From the NCBI RefSeq assembly GCF_018139145.2, contig NC_059485.1, positions 15,809,698-15,873,697 of the forward strand: a stretch of 64,000 bases of DNA. Direction: 5' to 3'. A program made the translations under genes and the position numbers. Shown here one piece after another: positions 1 to 13,790 of the stretch. The stretch comes from Gymnogyps californianus. Its lineage: Eukaryota; Chordata; Aves; Accipitriformes; Cathartidae. How positions within the stretch are numbered: position 1 is the first letter of the stretch; every line of letters starts with the position of its first letter. The notes beneath the pieces were generated by a model, which was given only the letters and a program-made list of their open reading frames with translations, had not been told where the DNA came from and searched no databases.

Positions 1-2218
1 TCGGAATAAATACAGTAAGTGGAAATTCAAATTTGTTTCTTAGTCCATAAGCTCTCTTTGAGGGCTTAGTCCTGCATCCTGGCAGTCAAGGGGAATACTA
101 CAATCAATTCCAGACTGTACACATTTTACAGGCAATTCACGTATATTTCACCCCTGTTTTGGTATTTCCATGCAACCAAACAGTTTGCATGATCCAGTAA
201 CCTGGGCTTTTAGCTCTGTGAAGCTCATGAGAGCAGGAATTGAGAGCTCTTAGCTTGAATTCTTAATTAGGAGTAAAATTTACAATTTAAGATAGCAGTA
301 AAATAAAATTTATGAACAATGTTTGCAGCTAGACGAAATAGATGTTTTCATATTTCTTATTATGGATAACAAGATCTCAAAAATTCTCATACATCAAAAA
401 TGTCAAACAAAGCCCTTGCCAATGCTCTTATGGGACAATGTGACCATAAGTTTCTGCCCTGAGTGAGGTGGCAGGACTTAAATTTCAGGGAACACAGGAT
501 ATTTCTTCTATTTCTGCTAAACAATCATTGCTGGCATTCACATATTTCTTGCCTGATCATTAACCACTGACATAATTAATATGCACTCACAGAAGCCCCA
601 GCACAGTTAGAACATAATCACCTATAGATTTGATTCATGGAAGTGTCTTTTTGGAATAACTAAGACAGATTAGGTTCCTTAAAGTGTCTTGGATACAGAA
701 GCAACAGAAAGCAAGTTGGGAGTTACCAACTGTGGAGGGGTACTAATTAACAACTCAATTAAAAAAGGCAAATTAAAACTTTATGGTTTGTTATCCTTCA
801 TTGCTTAATAAATTGTTTTGCTAAGCAAATGATTAAGAATGATTATTCTAGAAAACTGAAATAGTATCTGTTTTTCCACGTTTTTAAGAAAGTTCAATAA
901 AATAAAACTGGTTTGTTTTCAAAATATCCAAAACATACTGATTGCAGGACTGTATGCCAATTGAAAGATGAGCAGCATAAATGTGCTATAAAATATTTTC
1001 TTCTGTTTTCTTTCTCCTCTCCTCTTTTTTACACTGAAGAATATATTCTGCTCTTGTGATGTAGGAAATAATTTCTTTCTATATAGTTTTTATTTGTTTG
1101 GCTTTTTTTTAATGTACCACCAGTTTTGTGGCTCATCAAAATGAATTACATTCCTCTTAACATCATAGTTTTCTTGACATATTCAGAACTCTTGGAATTA
1201 TTGTTTGATAGCTTAGGATACTGATAGACAAATATTACACTCTAACAAGTTTGTTCATAGGGCATATTTTGACAAGATTCAAGTGACTACAGAATGATCC
1301 ATATTTCCAGTTTTAAAAGATGTTTATAGATATTTTTAGACTTTCTGAACTGTCCCTTGAGACGATGTTTGCAAGTCTGTGTTTCTTATTGTGCTAAACT
1401 TCTACAGAGAAAACACTTAACAGGGGCTAAAAACACGAGTATTGATATACATACGAATATGCTACTGGAAAAAGGAAATCTTCCATTGCCTTGAAGAAAT
1501 TCTGGTTTTTAATTTGTAATTTTGTATGTGTAATTAAATTAATAATTAAAAAGTACTACAGTTTTTTTGGAGTAGAAACTGACAGTACTAAAATTATTAA
1601 AAGAAGAGTCTCGAGCTCTTTCAAAGTAAGTTCTCTTCTCTTGAGGTTCATAGCAAGGTAAGTACGCATTTACGTAATTCTAGCTATGCAAGCAGGACCT
1701 TATAAACACTGGGATTTCTGCGGATTGTAGTTTTTCCTAATTTTTTTGAAATCATACATATTCTGGTATTGATGATCACTTTAAGCACTGAAGTCTGTGC
1801 ATTTTATCCTGAAGTTAAGAGAAAACTTTGTTTCAAAGTCTGACTTACTAGAGGCAGAGAAAAAACTATTTTGTGGATTGTTACCACTTCCCAAAATTCA
1901 GCAACATTAAAATAAAAATTAAAAAAGCATTAATAAAAAAATAATAAATTTTCCTCAAAATAAAAATCTTGGATTGTATGCAGAGGGGAAAAAAGTATCA
2001 ACAAAAATGCAATTCTATAGGACAGTGTTAACAGATAATGCCAATTAATGAAAAAGGAAGGGAAAGAAGTTCAATGGTCTACTAGAGACAGAAAGTCACG
2101 AAGTCTCTAAAACAACAGACTAAATTCAGCATTCCCTATTCTCTCCTCCTAGCCCATATATTTCATGAATAAGAAGAAAAGAGTCATCTCCTTTCTGATC
2201 TCCTCTCTTTCCTGCCAG

Positions 2219-2314
2219 AAATTTGTGCAGGTTAAATACATAAGAAATGCCTACACTAATGAAAAGATATATTTTACCTTGAAGGCAACCAATATTGTTA
2301 CAAATGTTGTTGAG
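2219..2314 (+). other. Candidate internal coding exon (unrecognised)
   Basis: This is a 96-nt interval between a strong acceptor and a strong donor. A long pyrimidine tract (2190-2216, ending cctttcctgccag-like) precedes it, and gag|gtaagc follows it. Only one of the three frames is open: 32 codons, phase 0 to phase 0, starting KFVQVKYIRN and ending NIVTNVVE. The composition (alternating hydrophobic and polar residues, several Asn and Thr) would suit beta-strands, but I do not recognise the family. Against it, the reverse strand of the same interval also contains a passable acceptor and donor, and a further minus-strand donor lies 55 bp away, so chance is possible. No neighbouring exon with a matching phase could be linked. 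Confidence 0.28.
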
Positions 2315-3302
2315 GTAAGCTGCATACACGCACATACATACATTTACAGGCATATTAAATATATAATACCTCACCTGCCACTTGACATGAGAATCTATCC
2401 CCTTCCTTGGTCTTCACATACTGAAAGCATTGCTCTAATGAGGGATACAGAATTTTCAGAACTCAGATTTGGCAAAAGAATTAAGATACATGAAAAAACC
2501 CAAACCCGTCTTACTAGTTTTCTTCCACAACAATGCCAGTTAACCGTCTATTTGGCTGCACATACCAGAGACTTAATAAATTGCAGCAGTTTACGATGAG
2601 AATTATTTGATGCTATAAAACACTGAAATTGCTATTCTACGATCAAATGACAAAATAAAATTTTCTAGATAAATTTTCCCCGCTCATAAAATTCAAATTA
2701 CTGATTAGTTACAAATTACTGGAAAGATAGTCCTTTGCTCCTATTTAAAAGAACATTTTTAAAAACTAGACATGTCTAATTTTCTTTATAGAACATAACA
2801 AATGGCTTCCATGACAGAACAGCAGGGTTGGGAGAAAGTAATAACTACTTTAGTGAAACACAAAAGGGAATTTTACGGGGAAAGTATGTGACATGATACA
2901 TGACGTTAATTTCTCATTCATCACTAAAAATAAGTTTAATGAAGCTAAGTTAATTTATAAATACTAGATTTTATCATAAAGAAATTCTATTTATATAGTA
3001 TCTACCTAGCCAATTCTACTTATACAGTATCCAGTTGTTTTATTAACAAACATTTCATTTTAATCTTTCTGAGCATCTTCAATGACTACAGAGAGACTTA
3101 CTCAGCAGAAAACAGACATGAGTTTCTGCATGAAAGCAGATTATTTAGCAAGACAAGCAACTTATCTGCAAAACCATGGAAACAAATTAATGTGTACTGC
3201 TGACAAAGAGATAAGTTACAGAGAGAACTTCATCATAAGATTACTCTTCATTATTTCCAGTTGGTAATTAGAAGCTCAGAATTTTTATTTTCATTGTGGG
3301 TT

Positions 3303-3346
3303 TAGGGTTTTTTGTTTTGATTTGGGTTTTTTTTTTTTTTTTTTTT
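3303..3346. repeat. T/G-rich low-complexity tract ending in T20
   Basis: A T-rich stretch with scattered G ends in an uninterrupted run of 20 T (3327-3346). Read on the minus strand it is an A-rich, A/C tract of the kind found several times in this window. It could be the poly(A) tail of a minus-strand retroposed fragment or simple slippage. No recognisable retroelement body lies next to it. Confidence 0.6.
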
Positions 3347-6300
3347 ACATTTTATTAACAACATGCTTTGATCATGATCTTACTGGTAATATGATCCATC
3401 TTGGGCAATACTCCTAGCAAAGCCTACTCTTACAAGATCTAAAATGAAAATTTAGTATCAAATCTATATGGGTTTTATGACGTGCTCATTACAGAAACAC
3501 ATCACAGAGCTCCACAAGAATTTCCATTTCAAATCTAGCATCATTACTGAGTGAAACAGTTAATTTTCCTCCATATATAGGATTTAGAGAATTAAATATT
3601 TATACAGCATATGGACTAAGCCAGATTTGTATGTAGATAATTGGCAGTTTAAACCCACTAGTACACATGGAAAAAATTCTTGCCGCACAATGTCATCTTC
3701 AGGTTTGAAACAAAAGCAGCAGTTTTGAAAACTAAATACAACTTGAGAGTAAGGGGGAAAAAAACACAGTATCTACAAGGAAGGGAATGGTTGAAGAGAA
3801 GACAATAGGAGGAGAGGAATGAAGGAGGTAAACTAGTCACTGGGGGAAGCAGGGGGAAGGACAGTATATTATTATATTATTAGAGAAATCATGTCAATCT
3901 ATAAACCTTACCTATGTCCCTAGCACATCACACTACTGCTTTAACACTTGCAAGGATATACCTATCTCATGACACTATAAAGCAATCAGGGGTTTTCAAG
4001 CTGCCAACTAGGCCATTTAGATTACCAAGTGTTGACTATCTCCAATTATGTTGTCTACATCAGTTTTATTAATTATGGCATTTCAGGGCTTTGGTTTGCC
4101 TCGTTGCTTAGAATTATGAGCCATATAATCATGGGGCTGTTTTGAGTTTCACGGTGAGGGGAGAAGGCTTAGAAACATTTTTTCTCCTGGCCTCAATATT
4201 TGCAAAGAAAATATAAGACACATTAACTGAATGCTCCAAATCCGTTTGTTGCAATAGATACACTTATGACTTCTAAGAGATGTCATTACTTGGGGATGGA
4301 GGCAAAGGAAGACATCCTTAGCCTGTTACTGCTTAACAGCTGGTTGGGCTGCTTAAGGCTTTCCAGCCATTGCAGTCTCCAAGACGAAGTATGATAACTT
4401 TGTCACAGTTATTCTACTAAGTAATTATAAAATAGCTCCCCTTACTTCTTATGAATGCAACATACGCTGTTTCCCTTTCTCTTTGACAGCTTAATTCATG
4501 AACAAATAGCAAAAAATATTAAATTAACCATTACATGTATAACTTTCACAGTTAGCAATTAGCTTTTTCAGATCCTAGCTCAAAGCAAAAAGTAGCCATA
4601 GAAATGTTTTAACATTACAGATAAATGATAGGTTACACTAAATCCAGAGATACCATTTATAGGTAGAAATTTAATTTAATGACGCTTCCTTGAGTCAACT
4701 TAGTAAGCTCTCTGTACAAATTCAACATCAGGGGCTATTCAGCAGAATCAATGTAATGAATATGCTTGCAGAAACCACATTTGAAAAATGCTTTCTTATG
4801 GAAGCATAATTAACAATATGTTGTCCTCAAAACATTAGAGGCAGTATGATAGGACAGTCAGTAAATATGTCAAAAAAGTTTCAACCCATATACAGATATA
4901 TTCCAACCTATTCTAGAACTTGCTTACAAGAAAAAAAAAAATAAGAACACTAACAGTGACTTGCAAACAATAATAGTTCTCATTTCCCAATATAGAGAAT
5001 CATCTGTATAAAGCTATAAAGAAAATGTGAAAATTTGACAATTTGTTGAAATTTAATTATGCTTCTTATAAGTTCAGGCAGAGCAACAGTTGGGAGATCT
5101 CATACTTGATACCTGAAAGAATACAGCAAAGAGAAACTAAGATAAATCAGAAGTCTTGATATTTCTAAGACAAAGGACAAGCATAATAAAATCCAAGAAA
5201 ATAAAGCAATTTTGAAACACTGTATGCACACCGCAAAGAAACAAAAATGCAACGAGTGCAAAACACAATGCTGCCTCTGATGAGAAGGCACTACAGTATT
5301 GCCTTTGATTTTCCCTATTATTTCCAGTGGTTTCGTAATGTATTCAGTGAACACTGTGGAGTGCTCAATGTGAACAAAAAAGCTACCCAATATGTAAACA
5401 CAACTAGTTAACTGTAAAACCGCTGACATTGGGAATCCCTCTCAAAGACATCATCTCAGGTAATTGGTCAGTAAAATGCATGACACTGGTCCAGCAAGTA
5501 CGAATTCTGAACATTAGAAGAGCAAAAGACAGCAAATAAGGAAAGATAAATAAAAACCTATGAGTTCCAGGTGCAACACATAATAATGAATGTATGGTTT
5601 CTGGTTTTACACACACTATGCACAGTGAATTCCCACAGACACTACACTTCTCATGAAATTATGAGTTCTTACAAGCTGTATAAAAACCTCCAAATATATC
5701 CTAAGGAGCATGCCAAGACATGGTTAGAACTGTACATACTACCTTAGTCCAAAACTTTGATCCCTAAAAAGCATTCTCTCAGTGGCAGCGGCAAACCCCT
5801 CAAAACAGGCACAGCATTTTTCTTAGGATTTCTTAGTAATAATAATAAAACTAAACAACAAAAAAAAGAAGAAAAATACTGCACCTCTAAGAAAAGATAA
5901 ATGAAATAATCTTATCCAACTGATGAAAGTTAATCCTAATGTTCCTCATGGTGTTGAAATCACACAAAGAACACTTGGAAGAACGGCTGTTCAAGATCTT
6001 CCAATTGCCAGCACTGCTTTCACATGCAAAATTGATTAAACAACTCTTGCTGTGCAAAACCAACTGACTTAAAGGATGCATTATTAATAAAAGGAATTCC
6101 CAACAAATTTTCACTGATGAATTGACTCACACTGCTGACCTGCAAAATCAGCTGCTTTTACTTCATTAGTTAACGATAGTTTGATTTCTCAAATGACTTC
6201 TTATGCACTTCAATGCATAAATGCTATATGGAACAACTTCTTAGTTTTTCCAAAGCCTCATGTATTTTAAGGAAATAACTTCAAATGAGAAGACTTCTTA

Positions 6301-6787
6301 TTCAGGTGGTGTTGATAGCATCTGAGTTCTCAAACACAGTAACAAAGACATATGAACATTCAAAACCAGCCTGTCATATAGGAATTTATCTCCCTGCAGT
6401 TGGAGGAAAAGAAACATTTTAAAATTAATATTGATTGTGCAGTATGAAATAACATACTTGTCTGATATACATGATGAATTCATTATTCTGTGAATAAAGG
6501 AAGATAAAATGAGAAATACTCAATGACGTAAATAGTTTTATTCCTTGTCCAGTAAAAATACAGAAGTATTGATTACCTTTTCAACCGAAAAGTAAAATAA
6601 AATCTCACCCAAAGACATTATCAATTTCAGTTGAATGCTTACAGATCTCAAATGAGAATTTAGTTAACCATGAACAAACATAAACGATATGAAAATGCCA
6701 TGATAAAACAAAAGTGCAAGGAATCATTCATACGCTAAACTTCAGACAGGATTTAAATGTTAGTTTGAACAACAGCCCAAAGGTTAC

Positions 6788-6829
6788 CTGGGCAGAAATA
6801 CTGTGGTATTGAGTAGCACCAGCTGTTGG
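6788..6829 (-). other. Candidate 42-nt minus-strand exon
   Basis: On the minus strand the acceptor tract gaaatttctttttag is followed by 42 nt and the donor cag|gtaacc. Frame 0 reads PTAGATQYHSISAQ, phase 0 to 0, but all three frames are open, so the open frame carries little weight. No homologous family is recognised. It is listed because both splice signals are good, but intervals this short pair up by chance. Confidence 0.12.
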
Positions 6830-7397
6830 CTAAAAAGAAATTTCTCTGATGGCAAAGCAGATTTTAAAAAGATGAAGCAAGATCTATAACAATTTGATAA
6901 ACTAAACCAAACAAAGAAGTTTTACATCAAGAAAGCTCAAGTAATTCCATAATCATAACAGCATCATAAAGCAGATATTAAAGTTTTAGTTTATGATGAC
7001 AAATATTCATTACAGGTAAGAATTTGACTGGTGTGTTATATCTTTTCCTCCCACTCCCTTCCAAAACACAGATAAACTATTACTACTTTTAAAAAAGTAA
7101 TTTATTTTAAACCCCGCTAAATTAACATTTAATAAACTTTGATTATCTCATAAATTGCAAAATACAACTCTTTCCTATTTTTTTGGGTCACAGACTTTGA
7201 AGTTGTGAGGTGAGGGTGGAATAAAGTTCATTCTCACATGCCCTCCATTATATATGCAATGACTATGATTTCTCATACATCACAGATGAATTAAGAGAAC
7301 TTGCACACACAGCAATAAATAGAAACCGGTCTTCAAAATGTTCATGTGCACAAAAAGATGGCAAAGTTCAGTAAGCTTCAATGTCTTACTTATTGTT

Positions 7398-7501
7398 TCA
7401 CTTGATCAAATAGTTGTCTAACTGCTTTTCTTTATACCCATGTATTGAACTGCATGTAAGCTCCCATGACTGTTCTGTCAGATGGGAAGCACTCCACAAT
7501 C
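7398..7501 (-). other. Candidate minus-strand 3'-terminal coding exon
   Basis: On the minus strand a good acceptor (cttgctttgcag, upstream tract ccttcagctg) opens an interval in which one frame runs 33 codons to a TGA at 7398-7400. The peptide starts LWSASHLTEQSWELT and ends DNYLIK, entering with two bases of a split codon. An AATAAA-like signal on the minus strand lies about 300 bp further on (near 7093-7098). A second frame, beginning IVECFPSDRTVMG, is open for 22 codons, so the frame choice is uncertain. No family is recognised, and no upstream minus-strand exon in the matching phase was found. Confidence 0.13.
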
Positions 7502-10500
7502 CTGCAAAGCAAGCAGCTGAAGGGCTTATGACTTTCCCTTTTAAATACAAGAAAGCAGAACCCTGACAACCCAGCGCAGAACGATCCTGCTGGCCCCTCG
7601 CACGCCCAAGCGACATGAGTCGAAACTGCTCATAATAGTCAGTAACACAAATGTAAAATATCTGAGGTTAAGACAGGAGCATAGCAGACCTGAGGCAAGT
7701 GCTACTATTAAATACAGCAAAACTGTTTTCAAATTGCAGGATGAAGCTCGTGTTTCTAAAACCAAAGGTCACTTGACTATTATTACTTTATATCACAGCG
7801 ATTTATAGGAGGAGAATGCAGAAGATTTCTAGACAGGTTTCCAGACATCAGGTATCCTTGAAGTTACATTAACACGGCTTATTTAGTGCTGCTCAAGTGG
7901 TTTCAGTGATTAACAGCATAATCTCCTTGGTATACTATTTCACTGTTTCTGAAGGGACCAAAATAGCACTTCAACCACACTGTCCTGCCTAGATAAGCAA
8001 TTTTATGCCACCTGAATGCAGAATGGTGGACTTTTTTTCCTTGCCCAAGCAAAAGATAATAATATATAATAAATATCTGTCTGAAAATTAACATAGTAAC
8101 ATTATTATATGTATTATTCCAGACACTTATTTAAATGAACCAAGATATTTTGACTTTTTTTTTCCTTTTTCCACTGTCACCTTCTCATCAAGCTTTTATA
8201 CAAGACTTACTGTGAGATGCTAAAAACCGACAAAATATTACTATAGTATTACTACCAGTAAAAGAAAATATTTAAAATCTTCCTAAGCAGAGAAATAAAC
8301 CACTGGCCTTAATGAACACCATGTTGTAATGCAGAAAGCCTGTTCACTTCTCCAATCTGTCTTCCCTAGCCTACATAGAGAAGCATTAATATGCCTATAT
8401 ATACACACACACACCCTGAAGTATACATAAATACCCTTAATATTAGGCACAAACAATAAATATCAATGGGCATAAAAGGAGATAAGATGAACTTGATATC
8501 AAGCAAACATGACAGCTTGGTTGCCCTGTACATTCTACCTTCATTGACTTTCAGACTTCCTGTGTTAGTACAGGCTGTGTTTCCAAACCAGGTTAGAGCC
8601 TGAAGTCTATTAAATAATGAAAATCAGGATGAGAGCTGTCATGGGACAAAACATTGCAGAACAAGATGGGGTTTGTTCATGTTTTTTTCCCAAAGTTTAA
8701 TCTGTTCCTCACTATGAATGCCACACAGTGCAAACAACACACCCTCCAAATTCATGATTTAAAAAAGAAAAAAAACGAAACCAAAAACATGCTCATGTAA
8801 CTTGCCAGTCAGATAATAAAAATATCTTCCTGATTTTTAGGCTCCTGGAGCTTTTTCAAAGCAGACTAAGTAATCTGCCTTCAAAAGCTGTGCAAGTACA
8901 TATGCTCCAGAAATCGTCCAACTTAGCTGTTTAGCTGTCCACTCTATCACAAACCAGTTCTGAACTATTTAAATTCCATTGTCTTAATAATTTTATCAAT
9001 TTAAACTCAACAGCTCCCAGTATACTCTGCAATTTACACATAACTTTTGCTACACTGCTGTCAAGATCCCAAAGCCTATAGCTACCACATTTCTTAATCA
9101 CCGAAATGCTAATTTTGGTCTGTGGTATCACTGAATCCTTGGGATTTATCTACCCCCTAAAAATCAGGGGGAAAGTCTTATTCTTGTTTATTATTATTAC
9201 TCATTATCTCCATCCACCATGAGGACTAAGAGATAACTCGAGTATCGGCTACTGCAAGGCACACTGAATGATGACACTGAACCATACCAGGCAGGAAAGG
9301 TTTCTTAACTATTTAAAATTATGGTTCAATTTTCCACAGCAGTTTAGATCTGCTGAGAAAGAGGCAGCTTTATTTTTTCCCCTCAAGATTTTGTAAGATT
9401 GCCATGCTTTGCTAGGCTTTTCTCTCATGATCCCACAGCACTTCTTGCATATTTTTTTTGAAAACTTCTTATACCTGCATGAAAGAACACACTAGGGCAA
9501 GCAAAGGCTGTGCTTCCTTGTTTAGATCTATCGCCTTTCATATGTATCTCATACATTTACATTGCAAATACATCTTTGAGATGAGAAAGTCATTTAACTC
9601 TCACAAGCACTAGTAATTTTGATGTTGTATTCCAGCACAGACTTCCTGCAAAGTAGCTACGCTCCCAACTCAAAAGCCTCTTGCTCTGTTTTTCTAGGAT
9701 AGTTATATTTCCTGCTTAATTGTGGTTTTATCTTAAAACAACCAAAAATGCATTATGCAAATAAATCCTTTCAAGAATTCACTCTGTGAAACTAAAATAA
9801 ACTCGAAGGTTTATTGCCTTGCAAATTATTCATTGTAGTCCTTTAAATGACAGAATACAAATTGCATAAAACAAGGCAGCAGGAGAAGAGAAGCAGAGAG
9901 TCAAAGTTCTGTAATCTATTTTTAAAGTCGTATTGGGTGTGATGTCATATTTCAGAAAGTCTGCCACCACATACCACTGGGAAGCAACTCTTCTACAAAT
10001 CTGAAGGAAGCTACGGGCTAGCGTCAGGGCTATGTAACAGTGGCATATCTACCATGAATAGGTGCAGGCAGACACAGGCTCATGCTGTCTTTTCTTCCAG
10101 CTGCCCAAAAGCCACAAAGCCATACTGGCATTATGATACATCAGCAAGGAAGACATACGTACCTGCTGCAACAAATCACACAGACTTTCCAAAAGCACTC
10201 ATGCTGTTCTTAAGCTACTTTTAGCAATGTTGAAATCTGGACCACGTACTGAAAAATCCACACTGGCCTCAGTTTTCTTTATAACTTTGACCATAACTTG
10301 TCCTTAGGTTTGAGCACTGCTGTGGTGTCCAGGATCGTCCCACCTGCACGTAGATTCTCCTGTTCACAGACTCTCTTTTCTCAACTGCAGATTCCTACTA
10401 TCTTAATTAGTTCTGCAGTTAAAAAAAGGCTTCTTGGCTGCATTTAAAGTTTTTTGTGTCCTCATGGATCACTTCATGGTCCTTCCGTCCTTCTCCCCAA

Positions 10501-13500
10501 GCTTCTAGGACTTTCAAGTTCTGCAAGAAATTGAACGCCTTATTCTACTGTTCGGGTATTTCCAAAATCCCAGTCCTAGAAGAAACGCTGGAGAAAAATT
10601 GATTCAGCTACAAGATGACCATCCACATCTTTCACTGTGTCCTAACTCAGTGGAAATCGTTAATGACTTCACTGTCCATAGCCCGAGGGGGATCAGATCT
10701 GCCAACCTCCAAGCTATACACACATGCAGGTCTAATCAATCAAATTGAGGAACATCAGCTTTGTGTAATGCTACGTAACAATTAGACAGAAACTGAGGTG
10801 TATACTGGAGATCTAAGTTAAAACCAATTAACAACATCCTCCTACAATTCTAGATAATTAAAAACCTGAGCACGGATATAGTTTCTGTGTAGCAGTACAA
10901 CAGTATCAACAGTTATTCATATACTACCGCACTAAATTTTCTCTCAATTTCTTGTCAAGCTTCCTTCACCCAAAAGAATTCCATGGGAATTTTCAGTGCA
11001 GCATTTGATGCCGTATTTATTATATCCTTGATATCAATTACTTGGAAAGCATCAAATTTGCTACAGAATTAACTTATAAAGCAAAAATGTTTTCTACATG
11101 TTCTGTGTTCTGACTCCAAGTAACAATGAAAATAGACTATTTTTGGCTCTTCTTCACCCTATGTTTCTTTTCTGTTCATTACAGAGAAGCGACCTCTGCT
11201 TTGCCAACAGGCGATGTCAACTTCTGTCTCCTGCTGGGTACATTCTCAAAAGAAAACAATTTACAAAAGACCATGCACTTACCCCATGCTGCCTACTAGG
11301 ATACAGAAGACGGATTTAAAGAATTGGAGAGTCACCTTCTCTGACCACCTTCCAGTAGCACCAACCGTACTACCTCCAGAACAAAACACGAAGGAAAAAA
11401 AAAATCCCTCTCTTACTAGGCAAAGTTGCCAACGTACTAATATTACTGCTCAACGTTTTATGCTTCCTACCTCTCAATCATATCCACCACTGGCGTCTCA
11501 CTTTGTAAGCTGCTTGAAAGCTTTTTCGAAAGGGAACTTTTTTTAATTATGCGTTCATAGCACACTTTTCAGACAATTAGAAACAATAAATACTAATTAA
11601 AAGCAAAATGATGATGACTGTGATGTTACAAAAAATGCAGCTCTGTAGCAAATGAAAAAAATTATTTTTTTAAAAATCAAAAATCATACTTGGGTGTGGA
11701 CTGCTAAGGCAACTTCGCAAATACATCAAAAATGTTAGAGAATGAGGATTGGCCATTTACCAATAAAAGAGGCTGAAGTCAAAGTGTGCCTGTAACTTAG
11801 TTCAGCATCCACTAATCACTCTTCTTCTTTGAAGAGTATTCAGTAGTTCAAATACAGGTTCTGAACCATTTTATAACATAGATATTTACCATTTCACTAC
11901 CACTTCACAAAATACACATCACTGTGAAAACCTTTGCAGATCACTGCTACTGGTTCAGTCCTCCCTATGTTTTACCTCTTCTGCCCCAAAATTTGCATGT
12001 TTCCTTATACTTCTGAAGGAAACAGAACGGGCAGAGAGTACATCTACTTCATCCTAACTAGAAAACACAAATTATGAAACTTAAATCCTTCACCTACTTC
12101 AGTATTCCTCTCTACACCTCCTGCAGAGCTATCATAAAGACAGATTAAAAGCTATTTAACTGTTATGAAAAGCTGACTAATATGCGCAGACTAGAAAGTT
12201 AATGAATTACTACAAAAGATTTTGTGCTCGTTCATCTCCATTTTCTATTGTAGAGGAACTTTCCATAAAAATGATTGTTTCATTCCAACAGCAATACAGT
12301 CTTTTGTTTCTTATTCACCCTTAGCAATTGTCATTCTCTTCATCTTTATGACTCATAGCTTTGAAAATTGATCTCTCAAAGCAATAGGAATTAAAACATA
12401 CACAGAATAAACTCAAAAGTAGAAGAACTGGTTTTCCATCACTTAAATTTGTTTTTATGAGTGCTTTTCTAACAACATATGAACAGGAAAGAGAAGAGAA
12501 CAAGATATTGAGTACCTTTAAAACATCAGAAATCATCCCAACTTATTTGCCCACACCAAGACATTTGCTTTTCACTGTGCAGTAAGGAAACTGTTGGCTT
12601 CTCAAAAATGATGACTACTGTGCATAAACTGATACCACTACAATTTTCTTATACTTTGAGGGAGGTATGCTTCCCACTACATTTTCAGAAGACAAAAATC
12701 TGTCTCTCAGTTGTATGCTATTCTAATGTGAAGTGAAATCTGTTGCACTCTTACTTGATCACTGATGAATAAGACAAGTAATTGTAAGGCAAACAGCTTT
12801 AGAAAATATATACAGAAAGTAACACCAGGGTGATTGCAAATTGAACTCAATTTTTTACAAGCCTGAGACAGAAACAATGAAATACAGCAGGTTACCATTA
12901 ATTAAACAAACTACTTCAGCATAGCAAAAACATCCTTCTGGCAAAACTTCAGGCTGCAAGAAAGAAATTAATCCAGATCTCAGCAGCCAGTGTTTCATGG
13001 TATGAAATGCTACAAGTAAATTATTTTGTGTTGCCATGGAAGGTTTTGCCAGGAAAACACTGCATAACATGAAATACACAGAACATGTCATTACCCTTCA
13101 AAACAATTTACCACCTTCGTCCCCTGTAATTTGTACTATTGTGCAACTAGCATTTGGTCTTGTTTCCCACATGGAAAGTTATACTTAGGGGCCCAGATCC
13201 TGCTGCCAACAGGACATATCTAATGTCCTATATCTCTCAAGGGTACAGTTCAGCGGGTATTACAAAAGTGCAGAAGTTCTATAGCCTAGAGCTGCTTGTT
13301 AGTCTACAAATATAGTTGCCAAGAAAGCGTTAAAAAGATTAAACATCAGGAGAAATAAACCACGCTTTTCATTAAATTGCATTTCAGTGTAATGGTACAA
13401 AAGGTATTAAAACTCTCCAGAGCAGGGTTAACAACAGATTTTATGGAAGTGGTTAATTAAGAGGTCAGCGATATCCTAGTACATTTACATTGGTTTTACG

Positions 13501-13790
13501 GACAGATTTTGTTTAAGGAATATATCACCTCGTGTTACTGGTAAACTCGTAAAAAATGAAGGTAGCAGTTTTCGAAAGAAGTAACCTTGCTGGGTTTTGC
13601 TTTGCTGTGCTAGCTAACATCAGTGGATCCCTGCGTTTCTTGCATACAGTAAGAGCCTTCTTCCAAAATTTCTGACAAAGTTACCAAGCTCATAAACACT
13701 GAAATCATAGTGGTAAAACTGTACACTTAGAGAGCAAATTACACATTCAAAAAAAGCACTGAATCTCTTTAAAATCACTTCCTAGGTTGT

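Larger units (their letters stand above)
1..13790. other. AT-rich non-coding stretch, no gene identified
   Basis: This stretch is AT-rich, and its stop-free runs are short and of low-complexity composition. I see no recognisable protein family, RNA gene or full transposon copy. What stands out is listed separately: an exon-like segment at 2219-2314, a T/G tract at 3303-3346, and short minus-strand exon-like segments at 6788-6829 and 7398-7501. A small CpG cluster (five CpG within about 50 bp) lies at 7570-7615 in an otherwise CpG-poor background and is unexplained. A short (CA)n run lies at about 8402-8415. The texture fits intron or intergenic DNA of a vertebrate. Confidence 0.7.

Noticed and set aside
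2165..2599. 144-codon plus-strand open frame, among the longest in the window
   Set aside because: It crosses a strong acceptor and donor (2219 and 2314) and has AT-driven composition outside that part. Only the 96-nt inner segment is worth keeping.
11185..11546. Open frames after a very strong acceptor (tctgttcattacag) at 11181-11184
   Set aside because: All three frames are open for 37 or more codons and no convincing donor follows, so neither frame nor end can be chosen. The peptides are not recognised.
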